From NCBI RefSeq assembly GCF_003945595.2, contig NW_024104365.1, positions 7,845,049 to 7,909,048 of the forward strand: a stretch of 64,000 nucleotides of DNA. Direction: 5' to 3'. A program made the position numbers and the translations under genes. Of this stretch, positions 34,391 to 47,560 are shown one piece after another (the first letter of the stretch is position 1; the number at the start of each line of letters is the position of its first letter). The notes beneath the pieces are model-generated. The model saw nothing but the letters and a program-made list of their open reading frames with translations. It did no database searches and had not been told where the DNA came from. This DNA is from Pipra filicauda (Eukaryota; Chordata; Aves; Passeriformes; Pipridae).

Positions 34391-36935
34391 CTCCGTCAGT
34401 GCCAAGGATACGGAAGCTGGAAGGAGTTTTTGCTGGTGAGGGTTTGTTGCTGGGACAAGGCTTTAGTGCACTGGCTTATAGATGATAAATATCACCTTTA
34501 TATACTGTACAACCTGCCCAGGAGAAACAGCAGTAACACAAACCAGTGCTGTAACTGAAAGTAAGTTTTTCCCAAGTATTATTGCCTTTTGGATCTCTCC
34601 CAGAGGTTTGACATTGTCTCTGTATTATGGCCACCTCTTCGATGGTATTTGCCTCCTTCTTCTCAGCCCATAGTCTCTGTTGGGTATAACTCTGTCTTAT
34701 CCTATGTGTGGATGCCACAGACTTTGCAGAGTCATGGCTATAGGACTGAGAACACCAGTTTTTTTCCACTGTAACATGTGACAAAATGTACATCAAAATA
34801 GCAGTCATGTTGCCTAAGGCTTTGGTGGGCAGTGATCTGAGGAAACAGATCCAGTACCTGACAAGGTGTGTAGATGTGAATTTGTAGAGGTAATATCTCC
34901 ATCTTATTACTGGGTAACAGAAACTCAGAGGGATTAATTGATTTTTCAGATATCACATAAGAAGTGGGATTTGGTTCCAGGTCCAAACACCTGCATTGAA
35001 ATACATATACACTTGTACAGGTGTAGAAATATGACCTATGTGTGGAAGCTCTCATTCTAGTCAACAGAAATCACAATGGAATTCCACAAATGGAATTCAA
35101 CTTCCTTTGTAGTTACTTATAGAGTGCCATTTTAAATATCCAAGAGATGTCTTCATGGGCCTGGCAGACATAACATGGGATTTAAGGATTACTTATACCC
35201 TTCTCATGAGGCAGCTGTAAGTCTGTAAGGACAACCTCCACCTAATCTTAGAAAACAGAAGACCAGAAGGTTATTCAACTTCCCAAAAGTTGATGTCTGT
35301 TTTGGGATAAGCTGAACTGTTCTCTCAGCTTCATATTTGGATCCTCAATGACTGCGATGAGTGCACAGACATATCAATTTTCTCTTAATTAAGCCATCTG
35401 AGATATCTCAAAGTACTCCAGCTGGCATCTAGCTGACAGTCCCAAAGAGTGGGATGGATAAAAGTGAGGAAACTCATAGGTTGAGATAACGAGTCAAAAG
35501 CAAAGACTTTGCTCTCAAGCAAATCAAAACAATTAATTCATTGACTGCTTCCCATCAGCAGTCAGATGTTTAGACATTTCCAGGAAAGCAGAGCTCCATC
35601 ACACTTGGAAAAACAAACACCATAACTCTGAACATCCCTACCCTTCCTCCTTCTTCATCCAGGTTTTATTGCTGAGCATGACACCACATGGTCTGGAATA
35701 TGCCTTGGGTCAGTTGAGGTCAGCAGTCCCAGCTGTGTCCCTTCCCAACTTCCTTCTTGCACCCTGACTACTCACTGGTGGTGCATCTGAGAAGCAGTAA
35801 ATGCATTGACTCCGTTTAAAGCGCTGATCAGCAGCAGCTAAAACATCCCTTTATTGTCAATACTGCTTAGGTCACAAATCCAAAACACAGCTCCATGGAG
35901 ACAACTATGGAGACAACTAACTCTATCCCAGCTGAAAGCAGTAGAGATAAGGAGCTCTCTGCCTAACAAACTCCTGTCAGTTCTATCTGCTCTGTATGTG
36001 TTCTCAGTCACCTTAATCATCTCTCAGCTCACGTTAAGTCACCTGAGAAGCTTTGGTTACTTGCCAGCTCTTGGAAGCAGCTGAATGTCCAAACAGTGAG
36101 GGCTTTCATCTGTGGTCATTTATGACTGGACTCAGCACTGTGTGTGTCCAGTACAGTGGATTGAAGGAAGTTGACTTGCACAGGAAGCCCCAAATATGTT
36201 CATGGGTATTTGCAATGTGCCAACCAGAGGATTTATGGGGGTTGAACAGAAAAGAAGTTGTATTGGTCATGTGAATACAACCTCAAAACATCAGGAAACA
36301 TCAGGAAGTTTCATGCTGTGCATAATCCCTCTCTTTCCCATCACCATAAAAACTGATAATGTCCTCAGTGTTGTCCAAAAATTGTATGAAAACTGGGCAT
36401 ATGCCCAGGGAGACTATAATTAGAAAAGTCATGGAAAGAAAGAGAGAATGTTGGCACTTATTGCATGCACAATGCCATTTGCAAAGCCAGGGGTTGTTTG
36501 ATGAAGCAGCTCTGGGAGGTAGCAATACACGGTGCTGTTAACTTCTTCATCTCTTGCTTAACTCAATTGAGATGAGTAACATAAAACCCTATAAAAACTC
36601 ATTCACAAGATCATGATCTGTGACTGATTCTTTCTTTGGTGTGAGAGGACAGGGAGTCAAAATTAATGTAACAGGTCTTTGACATCCTCTCTCTTCAACT
36701 GTCCCTCCCACCTCCTATTCCCCAAATTATACACATGTATGCAAAACACATGCAAGATAATTCCCCAGTTTAAAGCTGGAGAACTGAGTCACAAAGGCTG
36801 TATCCGTACCAGGAAATCAAATATTTCCAGGACACTCTCTGCCCCAAACCCATCTGGAATTGTCTGGATGTCACTCTGTGATTAAACTTTCTTAACCTTC
36901 AGAATAATGTGATCACACCCAAACTGCCCACTGGG
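34391..36935. other. unique sequence, no gene seen
   Basis: Several opposing frames of 60-110 codons overlap each other without motifs. There is no CR1 and no RNA gene that I recognise. Confidence 0.4.
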
Positions 36936-37026
36936 AATCATAGAATCACAGAATGATTTGGGTTGGAAGGGTCCTTAAAGACCATCTAGTTCCGAACACC
37001 CTTCTGTGGGCAGGGAAACGGTCCAT
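36936..37026 (-). mobile_element. CR1 LINE tail fragment, type A, reverse orientation
   Basis: AATCATAGAATCACAGAATG, GATTTGGGTTGGAAGGGTCC and a diverged TGTGGGCAGGGAAACG. Only about 90 bases remain. Confidence 0.94.
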
Positions 37027-37360
37027 ATCTGATACTAACTCCTAAATTATACCCACAAACTAGCTAAGAAGGGGCTCAGTTCATTTGCTTAAGCTACACT
37101 GACAGCATTTCCAGCCCCACAATGGTGGTGACCACTGCAGATTCACTGAGAAAAGTGCATGAAAGGATTTCCTTACTACCCGATAATAAGAATCAACAAC
37201 AGTTCTAAGATCTGAACATCGACTGTTTAGGAATATTTTTATCCCTGACACTACCTCCTTGCACTAAAGTTCAGCCCTGCATAGCTTGTCTTTGCCTCTC
37301 CTCTATCACATCTGACATTTGCAACTATGCACGTCTTGACCACACTTCCTAAATGCAGCC
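37027..37360. other. unique sequence between CR1 fragments
   Basis: Nothing recognisable. Confidence 0.4.
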
Positions 37361-37616
37361 ATTTAATGGCTTTAAGCCAAAAGAGGGGAGATTTTGGTTG
37401 GATATTAGGAAGAAATTCTTCGAGGGTTGTAAGGCCCTGGCACAGGCTGTCCAGAGAAGTTGTTGATGTCCCATCCCTGGAAGTGTTCAAGGCCAGGCTG
37501 GATGGGGCTCTGAGCAACCTGATCTAGTGGAAGGTGCCCCTACCCACAGCAGGGAGGTTGGAACAAGATGATCTTTAAGATCCTTTCCAGCCCAAACCAA
37601 TCTGTGATTCTATGAC
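37361..37616 (+). mobile_element. CR1 LINE 3' fragment, type A
   Basis: GGTTGGATATTAGGAAGAAA, CCCATCCCTGGAAGTGTTC, CTAGTGGAAGGTGCCCC and CAATCTGTGATTCTATGAC in order. The usual TGTGAGGGTGGTGAGG segment is reduced by a small deletion. Confidence 0.95.
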
Positions 37617-38629
37617 TTATACACTTATACCACTGTCTTTTCTGTTTGCTGTAAGTCAGCACTGCCTAGATGAGGTTCCAAGTACATCAGCATCTTCACT
37701 GTCACAACTTTGGACTTTTCTGAATGAGTTGCTCAGATTTTCCAGGTTCAGTTCTGCACGTTTCAGTGCTTTAAGGCTCACAGTCAGTGTAGGCAGATTT
37801 CACATCTTTGTCAGATCTACAGCTGTGCTCAAAATTCCTCCATGTAACCACTAAAGGTTATGCTGACACTTAATCTCTTCCCTAACTCTTTCACTGCACC
37901 TTTTATCCTCACTTGGGTTTGTTTGACTTACTTAGACTCTTTTGTACTTACTTCTGGCTGTTCTACACACAGTTCATGCACCGCTTTAACTAAATCAGTA
38001 TTGAAACCAATTTAGTTAAATCAGTACAAACCCCTTGGGTAGAACCAGATGGAGAATACTTTTAATTGATTTAAGGTGAGTCAGGGTTTTTTAGTTGATA
38101 TGCCCTATTTTCTTGTTGACTTTTACAAGCAATACCCCCCCATCAACATGAGCATGGTCTCTCACACCTACGAAGTGGGGAATTTGTCCGTAAAGAAACA
38201 GGTCCATTTATGTTCCCAAGGTGTTTGAACGTAAGAATATGAATATGAGAAGAATAAGCTTCTTCTTTTGCTCCTCCCACTCCCGACAAGTAGCTGCCTT
38301 CTCTGCTTAAAATAGCCCATTATTTTTGCTAATATAGTGATTCATTTGAAGAGGTGAGAGGAGAAGAAGACTCTGGAGAATCAGAATGAGATAGAAAACC
38401 AGCTGCAATACAGCTGCACATCACTAGTGACTTGGAAGCTGTAACTATTCTTTGAATAAAAAGGCTTGAAAAAAATGAGTTCACACTTTCACACTTTATA
38501 AACTCTTCCATTAACCAGGCTGAGAGGGCAGCCTAGGCCTGAATATACAACAGGGCTGAGAGGTCCTTCCTGCAGGTTCCTCCTGAACAGAGGAAACACC
38601 GGAGAGGAAAAGGAACCCCCCACGCTGTT
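37617..38629. other. unique sequence, no gene seen
   Basis: A repeated ATTTAGTTAAATCAGT-like motif occurs twice near 37990-38020 (AACTAAATCAGTATTG and TTAGTTAAATCAGTAC). No gene is seen. Confidence 0.4.
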
Positions 38630-39250
38630 ATGTGTCATCTGCTGACAGAGATCTTTGTATCCCATGTTTTATCCTTCATGGACATTCAATTGTTGTTTAT
38701 GAAGTGACAGTCAGCCAAATAAGGCCAAAATAATTGAAGGTGGGAATTTAAATTGCACTCAGTTGGACCTCAACCTAAAGAAGCCAAAGTTTTGTTATTT
38801 CATCCAATGCTAAACTGAATGAAGCAAAACTGAATTAAGGCCACTTTAATTCTGAACGAGAGAGTCCACACGGTGTTTTAATTTAGTTGAACTAATCCAC
38901 TTCAGAAATTAATTCAGATTAATTTTCCTCAGTATCCCTGAGCAGATCTGCAAAGCTGCCTGAGGGAGTTGGGAGCAATTTCCCTGGACGTGGAAACTGA
39001 ACGAAATAGGCTCCAGTCCAATGGTAACTCCACAATAGAGCCTTGTGTCAGCACTGTTGTTCCGGAATTAAACAGAGAATCATTTCCGATTATCTGTTGT
39101 GCTCTATGCCCTCATCCTGCCTCCCTTCACAGTAATTTCCTTAATCCCAACGACATGAGAGTTGAACCATGAGGTATCCAAATCCCATAATAAATTCTCC
39201 CCCACAACATTAAATGACAACATGGAATAGCAATTTAGGTTCTAGTTATT
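38630..39250. promoter_or_regulatory. weak candidate conserved non-coding element
   Basis: Repeat-free block with TCTGCTGACAGAGATC, TTCAATTGTTGTTTATG, AGTGACAGTCAGCCAAATAA, CAGAAATTAATTCAG and ATTAATTTTCC. There is no frame support. Boundaries are arbitrary. Confidence 0.25.
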
Positions 39251-41230
39251 TTTATGGGAAACATTCCTTCCAAAATGAAAATAAACATGCCTTCACCCTA
39301 CTTGGAAGAGCTTTGGATTTCAATAGAACTGGGATTAATTGGAACCCTGCATACCAGCCAGAGTCAAAGTGAAAGTCCTCAGTGTAGCTTATGTTGAACT
39401 AAATGTATGTGTTAAAAACAAACAAACAGAAAAGAAATCACACTGACTTTTAAAAGTCGTAATACTCTGGTTTTTATTAGTACAAGAGAAAGTTTGGATA
39501 TATTCTCCAAAGAAGTAGCACATTGACGGGATCATTTTCTTTGTATATAAAGTTGCAATTAAGTCCATGTTTTTATTTCAATTACATTTCTTCCTGATTT
39601 CTTAAACTTTTTCTTTTCTTTTTCTTCTTTTTTTCTTTCTTTTTTTTTTTTAAAGAAAAATAAATAGGAAATTTGTTTTTTTCGCGTCTCTTTTTTAAAC
39701 CAAAACAATATCTTGGCCTTATTTTTCTCTGGATATTCTCTGTCTGAGACTAAGCTATTTAAACTTTTGGGCACAAAGACAATGGCCTATAAAAATCCTA
39801 AAGCATGTGAAAAACAATGTTCAGCACTTTGTACTGACACACTACTGCAACTTGTGAACTCCTGATAATACTCTCACTTTGAGGCAGCCAGTTTTGGAAA
39901 ATCAATAATCAGTCAGTAGCTCTTGCAGAAGGACTTTCAGGCACAAAAAAGCCTTTTTTTGACACTGGGAAACACATTTTATTGCTAAACTTCTTCACTA
40001 AAAATAGTGAATTTAAGTCATAGTCATCAATGAATCAGGTGCAAGTATTTATTGTGTTTTCTTCATTGCTCCTTTCTCTTAGCATCCTTATTTTATTTTG
40101 TGCATTGTATAAAATGGACATATTTAAAATATAAAGGTTTCAGATGCCTCTTGCAATCTGGATGACAAAAAAGCTTCATGTTCTGCTTGGATCATCTGGA
40201 GGGACAGTTGTGAGAGAGACTGTACAGAAGGGAGCTTGTTACAGCAAATAAACTGATATTAGAATGTAAATTCTTCTCATCTATTCATTATCTCTTTTTG
40301 AGACGGAGCTGTTAGAGCAGTGGGTGGAAAACTGTCTATTTTTGTTAAATGTCCTGTTGGTGGCAGCAGTTACAGTACATTTAATCCAACAGTAAAAGTA
40401 AGAACCTGCTGTGGCCAGGTAACACGACAGTTTGCAGGCAGAAAGGTGATCTCAGGTGATCTCAAGTGATCTCCAAAAATCAATCACTTGACTCTGGCTT
40501 CAGCGGTTCAGTTTACACTAAATAATAATGAAAGGAAAAGGAAAAATAAAAATTAAAAAATTAAAAAATAATAATAATAAAAAAGCTGTCCCAGGAACAC
40601 TGTGAGGCAGAACTGTGTGAGAGAATAAGAGGTGGCAAAGCTAGGTAAATCAAAGATAAATGGAGAGTTTATTTTGGTCTTTGTGGCTGGGGAAAGTGAT
40701 GGGCAGTGATAATTCAGAGGGAGAAAAGGAGGGAGGCAGAGCTGAGGACAGACATCACCAGTTTAGTGATTCAGGAAGAGAGTTGAAAGCTGGCTGCTCT
40801 CAAAGTCATTTGCTTGTGTGACTCATGATGAGGAGGAAGAGAACAGAGAAAACAGATTGGAGGAGGATGGAAGAGCTGTCGTTTTCCAGGCAGAGCCAAA
40901 TCATTAAATCCCCTCCTTTTACCTCTCTTTCCAGCAGAAAAAAAAAATAAAAAAGAACTTCTGTAAAACCTCCTTTCCACCTTCCTGTTTTTCTTGAGAG
41001 ATCAGATTCTAGAAGCAGAATTTTTCATACATTGCTGTTGATTTCAGGTGTTTCTGGTTCCAGCTGCCCAACTGGGGTCACTCTCAAAAGTGGTTGCCTT
41101 TTCTGGGATTTGTTGGGCACATCCAGTCTGGAAATGCAGCATCTTTAGGTCAGATGGGCATAGTTACTGAAGCTGAGAAACATCCTGAAAATGATGAAGA
41201 GATGGAGAGAAATATTTTACCAGAGCCTGT
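39251..41230. other. unique sequence with T-rich and A-rich simple tracts
   Basis: A T/C tract lies at 39600-39652 and an A-rich run with ATA units at 40540-40585. Three near-repeats of GTGATCTCA lie at about 40447-40475. The Lys-rich minus-strand frame at 39559-39774 comes from the T/C tract. Confidence 0.45.
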
Positions 41231-41464
41231 AGTGATAGGACAAGGGGTAGTGGTTTTAAACTGAAATAGGGTAGGTTTAGGGTGGTGAGGCCCTGGCACA
41301 GGTTGCCTAGAGAAGCTGTGGCTGCCCCACCCCTGGAAGTGTTCAAGGCCAAATTGAACGGGGCTTGGAACAAGCTGGGATCGTGAAAGGTGTCCCTGCC
41401 CATGGCAGGGGGTTGGATTTGGGTGGTCCTTAAGGTGCCTTCCGACCCAGACCATTCTGTTCTT
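41231..41464 (+). mobile_element. CR1 LINE 3' fragment, type A, with small internal deletion
   Basis: GGACAAGGGGTAGTGGTTTT and AAACTGAAATAGGGTAGG lead straight into GGTGGTGAGGCCCTGG. The ATTAGGAAGAAATTCTTCC block normally between them is gone. The end is GACCCAGACCATTCTGTTC. Confidence 0.95.
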
Positions 41465-44400
41465 TTCGATCTATAATACAGACATAAAAAAATCTGGCTT
41501 AAGAGAATTAATTCAATCACTCCATGTCCCTTCTACTAATTTTGAGACAGACATCTCAAAATTAGACACCACCATTGGTGGTGGTTTTGATTTACTGGCC
41601 TCAGTCATTTTAAAAGGGCATGAGTAGTCCAGTTAGAATTTTTTTCTGGAATAAAGAGATCTTCTATCAACATCTCTTCTCTGGAAGAGATTAGGATTGA
41701 ATCTTCATGCTTTATTGAGCTGCTGACAAAACTTCCTGTAGATTAGATTTCTAATGCCGGTTTTTGCCTTGTAGGGGAAGCGTTCATACACTGAGGACAG
41801 TACTGAAGATCTAGAGGAGAGAGTGGGGAGGTATTTCGCACCTGCAAGGTGCAAATCTTTTTGTGCAGCAAACACTTAGTGCAAACTGTGTAAACTGAAT
41901 TCTCTGAAGCCAACATTCAGAAATTCAAGCAGTTTCCCAGGTTTTCAGGGAGCCCCCGAGCTCCCCTTGCCAGCCAGCAGAGCCGGATTGTCTCCCTTAC
42001 AGGCAGCAGGAAAGTTGCTCGGAAGAAAACGAGAAGAGAAGAAAACAAAACAGACAAACCTCAAAGTCCCCAAGGGAATGAACAGAAATAAACACAGTCA
42101 ATGTGGAAATCAGTGTTGATTCCTGCCATCAGATTCTCACTCTGTCTGACCTCAGGAACAGCACTGACATGTACCAGAGGGCAGGGAGTAGGAAAAAAAA
42201 AAAGGTGGAACACGTGACATGTGCAGTGAGGGCATCTGATGTGTTTTAAGAAGCTCTGTGCCTAGAAGTTATTAATATAAACCACCTCCCAATAGTTATA
42301 CTTAACTATTATTTAGATAAACAATAGTTGTGGAATTTCTTCCAGTGTGTAAAGCCTTTAGTAAACCAAGATCTTAAGGGAGCACCCACGTTGTTCCATT
42401 CAGTGACTTTAACACCTTCTGTTAAGTTACCAGACGTCTCTGACTCCAGATCGGAGATCATTGCCCAGCTTTAATAAAACTAAAAAATTAAGGCTCAGAT
42501 TAATATAATCAAATTTCATCTGCCTTAAACTCAGCTAATTCCCAAAGATTGCAAAGGTATCTCCGATAAACAACTTGTGTCACCTGTGGTTGACATCAGT
42601 CTCAAGAGAGAAAAACTCGAGACCAGATGTAACTGCAGTTATCATTATCTGGTCATTACCTGTTTGCAGGGTGATATTATTCCTCTCCATCACATATTCC
42701 ACTTTGCATGGCCTCATTATTTCATGTCACTATTCCTTACAGAATCCAGATTGCTCTCTCTTTCTCTAACTCCATGCTGTATCTCTCATATCTGCTGCTG
42801 ATGGAACTGTCATTTGCCACTTTGCTTTTCCAGGAGAGGAGCTTGCAGTGTATTCAGAGATACAGGTATCCCTGTAATTGCTGGAGAGAGAGAGAGAGGA
42901 AGGCACATCTCAATTTTGAAAAGTATCATGTCTGTATTTGCAAAGCAAAATACTTCAGATTTCAAGTTTTGATGAAAAACTGGCGTTTTCAAAAGGTCAG
43001 GAAAAAATATGTGCCCAGCTTGACCAAGAACACATATGAAAGTTTCAAATGTCAAAGTGTGGGTCAAGGCACATAGACATTCTTGTGTCTTAAACAAGCA
43101 GTTAAATGGATGAACTGAGAAGAGGAGCATCATCTGTCCCATTAGCCGTCAGCTGCTTATCCCTCCAGGCCAAGACAACATATTGGGGGACTTTGTTATA
43201 TTTTCTTTTTCACTTGGCTAGTTCTGTTTGAGTCAGTGGTTCAGACTAATTACCAGAAAATAAATAATAAAATATGTAAGAGCCTCAGCAGGAGTGAATC
43301 TCTTTGCATACAGAAAGAACCAGCCCAGGTCTCAAAAAACTTAGCACAGAGCCAGGAAATTTAGCAATAAAGTAAACAACAAGACCAAGGAAAATGTACT
43401 TAACTTTGTTCTGGTTTTATTCACTTGATCAGTGTCTGGACATCCTTAAATTTACCACGTTCCATTTCAAAGGAGATAAGTGGCAGTTGTGCTGCCTTGG
43501 GCTTCATTCCTTGTGTTTCCACAGGTGGTAGAACATTGCTGTGATATTAGAAGAACAACTAAAGATATTCAGACATAAAGGAGTGATGGTATTAAACTTG
43601 GCTGATTTTAGTTTGTGTTTAAAATTAGGATGTCAGATCAGATTTCTCCTTCAGCACCTCTTTATGACCAATGGAAAGAAACAGGTACTTATTCAGAGAA
43701 ATTTTTCTAACCTATCTTTGATGCATATTTTAAAAGGGGATCAGTCATCCTGTCCAAGAACGTTTACTTCTCATTATTGATTTTAGAAGAAACCCCGGAG
43801 ATTAAATTTCTGGTTTAAACACCACAGTTACCTGTTTTTAAATAAGGTAAAGAAATCTAAGTGTCCAGAATTTAAGGAGGGCAATGTTTTGAAGTAAGAT
43901 TTTAATGCCTGAGGGCTTGGTTCCAGCCTGACACCCATTACCACCTGGAACAACAATGGAATTCACCTCCTGTCACTGTATATTGCAGGCAGCTATGGCT
44001 GAGCAGGGTAGTCAAGGCTCTCCTCATATTCAGTGAGGGAAAAAATGTGGTTCATATGATGTATTTTAGAAATACTCTAGTATAGAAGGAAACATAAGCT
44101 CTTCCTTCTCTCCCCTGACTCTCAAGGTAGTTGGGATATAGCTTCAGTCAGACAGAGATGTCTCATCTGCAGAAACATAACTGTGGGCAGATGAATCCCA
44201 CCTGAGACATTCTGTATAACTTTATTGATTCTTTCTACTTTAAAGCTGCTGGTGGAACTGCAAGACTGTGAATTCAGGTCAAATTCAGGTTCAGTCTTCT
44301 GATACCCACAAGAAGTTGCAAGAAATCTTGATTATTGACTATGATGGACCCATAAAAGTACAATTCAACCACAAAAACCAGCCTCAGAAATCAAGAATTT

Positions 44401-45225
44401 CTCTCCCTCCAATTAAAATATTATTTGATTTGTTTTCCTTTTTTTTTAATAGCCACCCTATTTGACCTGTATTGGAAATGCCACTAAATAAGATGCTTTT
44501 GTCATCCTTACAGAGTTCCCAAGTTTCTCTTGTTAACCCCACAGTGCAATGTTTCTCCATTATCATCCCTGCTCAACATTTCTAGAAGTCTGCAATGAAT
44601 AGGTAATGGAATAAACTCAAGAAAATGCTGATTATTGAAGTTCCTGGAAAAGTTAGCAGGGATGTTATACAAAGTGTCATAAACTAGAACATTGGGAAAT
44701 TTGCACTGAGATGAATGTGTCATTTGATACAGGGAATATATTTATTGAACAGAATGGGACATATTCAGAATAAACACAAGAAAACAAACAATGAATAAAC
44801 TCTTGTTACATTTCTTTTACTTTATGATGCTGTGTTACATTCAGTTCTTGTTATTTTGTTGATGTTCTTGTTTTGGTTGATGTTCAACATTGCTTAAATA
44901 GTGCAAGTAACTCTTTATTTGTGTCTGTGCTACAGCTCTCTCAGCACGTTCTCGTGCCTCTCCCCGCTTATACTTGGTTTCTAAACAGGAAATAGATAAC
45001 TTATTTTGCCAGAGAATTCAGTTCTCTAGAACAAGACTAAACTAAAAATTGAATGGTTGTGATGGCTGGTGACTCATTGCTTGCCTGATACAAGCCATAA
45101 ATGCAATAACATCTAAGATGCACTCAACACTGCAGTGTATGTGCAAGTGTATGTGCAACCAATGACTTGCTTTTACCATCATCACCAGAACTAAGAATAA
45201 TAAGGACACTCATTTTTTGGTTTTA
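41465..45225. other. unique sequence with a double hairpin; no gene seen
   Basis: This is 3.7 kb without recognisable CR1. It includes the inverted repeats at 41536-41583, a GA run near 42887 and assorted short frames with no motif. Confidence 0.4.
41536..41583. repeat. two adjacent perfect inverted repeats
   Basis: First hairpin: 12-bp arms CTAATTTTGAGA (41536-41547) and TCTCAAAATTAG (41554-41565) with a CAGACA loop. Second, one base later: arms CACCACCA (41567-41574) and TGGTGGTG (41576-41583) around a single T. The second is a near-palindrome that could not hairpin fully because of its tiny loop. Confidence 0.9.
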
Positions 45226-45540
45226 ATCACAGAAACGTTTAGGCTGGAAAAGACCTCCAAGACTGTCAAGTTCAACCTGTGCCCGATCCCCACCTGGTCA
45301 GCCAGCCCAGAGCACTGAGTGCCACGTCCAGTCATTCTTTGAACACTTCCAGGGATGGGGACTCCACCACCTCCCTGGGCAGCCCATTCCAACGCCTGAC
45401 AACTCTTTCCATGAAGAAATTCTTCCTGATGTCTGACATGAAGCTCCCCTGGTGCAACTTGAGGCCATTTTCTCTTATCCTGTCATTTGTTGCCTGAGAA
45501 AAGAGCCTGATCCCCACTTTGTTACAACCTCCTTTCATGA
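45226..45540 (-). mobile_element. CR1 LINE 3' fragment, type B, reverse orientation
   Basis: ATCACAGAAACGTTTAGGCT, GGAAAAGACCTCCAAGACTG, GGGGACTCCACCACCTCC, CATGAAGAAATTCTTCCTGA and CTTGAGGCCATTTTCTCTTA follow in order, ending near GTTACAACCTCC. Confidence 0.96.
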
Positions 45541-46359
45541 CTGTGTTTAACATTCCAGAAATCCTGTGAACTAGGAAAATATTTTTATTTATTTCATTCA
45601 TATTCAGAACAACATTCAGGAGACCGGTGGTATTCATCCAATAAAAAGTGGTTTCTTAAATTTTCTTTTCCCAAAACTACAGTTTAAGTGAAAACTTTCT
45701 AAATGCTCCTCATCCAAAACTAAGAATGGTTAGTCAGTTTTATTTGAATCAGAATTGGTTTCTTACTCAAATCTAATTGATATCAGATAGTGACATTAAC
45801 AGCTTCCAAAGCTGTTTAAGGAAGTCTCAGGATACTTCAGTAAATGTATATTCTCAGTGACATTTTAAGTCAGTTTCCCCTTGTTTCTTAACCTTATTTG
45901 ATGGTCCCTAATCAAAATTATATCATATGTAGAGGATTAGGGATTAGCAAGTGTTGCTTTTACTTGAAGCTGCCTGATAATAGAGAGCAAAAGTTTATTG
46001 ATGTGATATTTTTATTAAAATAAATCTCACCATGAAAAAATGAAAATTTGCTTTAAACTGTGTATTTATTTTCTATCAGAATAAGGAAAGAGTATATATA
46101 AAAATGGCCAATATGAGTGAAAGATGGGCAGAGAGGAGAACGGAGAGATGAACGTCCACATTTAGATGATTTTTGAAAATGGGTGGGACCATTTTAACAT
46201 CTTTTAATCATTTCACTTGAAGTCTGATTTTCAGCCAAATCCTTCAAATCTGGATTCAATGTGAGAATTCAATACAATGAAGATGAGGATGATTATAAAC
46301 CTCACAAACCTTTGTATTTGACCAGGATTCTATTAGGTAAAGCCATGAGTCATCAAAAA
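45541..46359. other. unique AT-rich sequence, no gene seen
   Basis: Nothing recognisable. Confidence 0.4.
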
Positions 46360-46610
46360 GCTTTAAGCTGAAGGAGGATAGATTTAGGTTGGATATCAGG
46401 AATGAATTCTTCCCTGGGAGGGTGGTGAGGCCCTGGCACAGGTTGCCCAGAGAAGCTGTGGCTGCCCCATCCCTGGAAGTGTCTAAGGCCAGGTTGGATG
46501 AGGCTTGGAGCAACCTGGGATAGTGGAAGGTGTCCCTGTCCATGGTAGGGGCTTGCAGTGAGATGATCTTTAAGGTCACTTCCTACCCAAACCATTCTGT
46601 GATTCTATGG
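46360..46610 (+). mobile_element. CR1 LINE 3' fragment, type A
   Basis: A well-preserved copy with AGGTTGGATATCAGGAATG, GAGGCCCTGGCACAGGTTG, CTGTGGCTGCCCCATCCC and ACCATTCTGTGATTCTATGG. An A-rich stretch with CAAAA units follows directly. Confidence 0.97.
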
Positions 46611-47379
46611 GGAAAAGAAAAAATTAAAAAAAGGCAAAACCAAAACCAAAAATATGATTTGTAAAGCTTTTGATCCCTGTTTGGTACAAGAGAGCAACAA
46701 ATTGAGACAGGAAAGGAGCAAGAGACAATGAGAGTTTTGGCTGCTAAGGTTGCAATTCTCTAGCAAACTGAAGTTGACTGGTATTCCATGTAGTCATCCA
46801 TGATTCTAGTCACAGTCACCATGAAAAGTGTTGTCAGATAACAATTTAACCCAAGCTAGATGTGCACTACCCTCTGCAGAAACCTTTCTCTTCCCATGGA
46901 TTGTGGAGGGAGCCCAGGGCAACTCTGCATATAACACAGGATCCAGAGTGACACTCAGTGAATGAGGACCAGGACAGCCTGAGTGCCAACAAGCTGCAGT
47001 TTTGGAGGGCTTAGTCCTGCCACCGCCATCAGAATCAATTATTCCTGAATAAATCAATTAAATGGTGTTTAACCCCACTAGAAATAGAGAAAAAGGTCCT
47101 TTGTGAGAAAGAGACCGGAATTAAGTTGTTTTTTTTTTTTTTTTCCATAGGAAAATCATGGCTGGACTCCAAGACGTTTTATAAGTCTGATTTGTTTCTT
47201 TCTTGCGTGTTCTTCTGGTACATTCATCTGCTTATTTGTTTAAGGAACGTGGTGCTGGTGAGAGATGCTGGATTGATGCCTTGGGGAGAGCAAAGCCTTT
47301 TATTTGTTCTCCGGCAGGTTCTCCCCATGCTCCACACTGGCATGGCTTCCCTGTGACCTGAAAGGACCACCTTTAAGGG
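46611..47379. other. unique sequence with one exon-like segment
   Basis: A T-rich acceptor-like tract ends in CCATAG at 47150, and a GTGAGA donor-like site begins at 47258. No gene is recognised. Confidence 0.35.
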
Positions 47380-47560
47380 TGAAAAATAGTTTAGTTTCCC
47401 GGGCCTTTCCAAACTTGCCCTTTCCTCCAGTTCTGTCAGCAGTGGACAGAGGGTCATTGGAGCTTATTTTTGTAGACAAGGGCACACTGTCAAGGGTTTC
47501 ATTTCACATCCAAAGCTTGCTCATAAATTTTGCTGGCCTTCAAACCTCACAATAGCAGGA
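47380..47560. promoter_or_regulatory. weak candidate conserved non-coding element
   Basis: Balanced, repeat-free sequence with GGTCATTGGAGCTTATTTTT, CACACTGTCAAGGGTTTC and GCTCATAAATTTTGCTGG. The support is compositional only. Confidence 0.22.

Noticed and set aside
40447..40475. Tandem GTGATCTCA units as a CRISPR-like or regulatory array
   Set aside because: Only three short imperfect units, with no spacer structure, so a chance microduplication.
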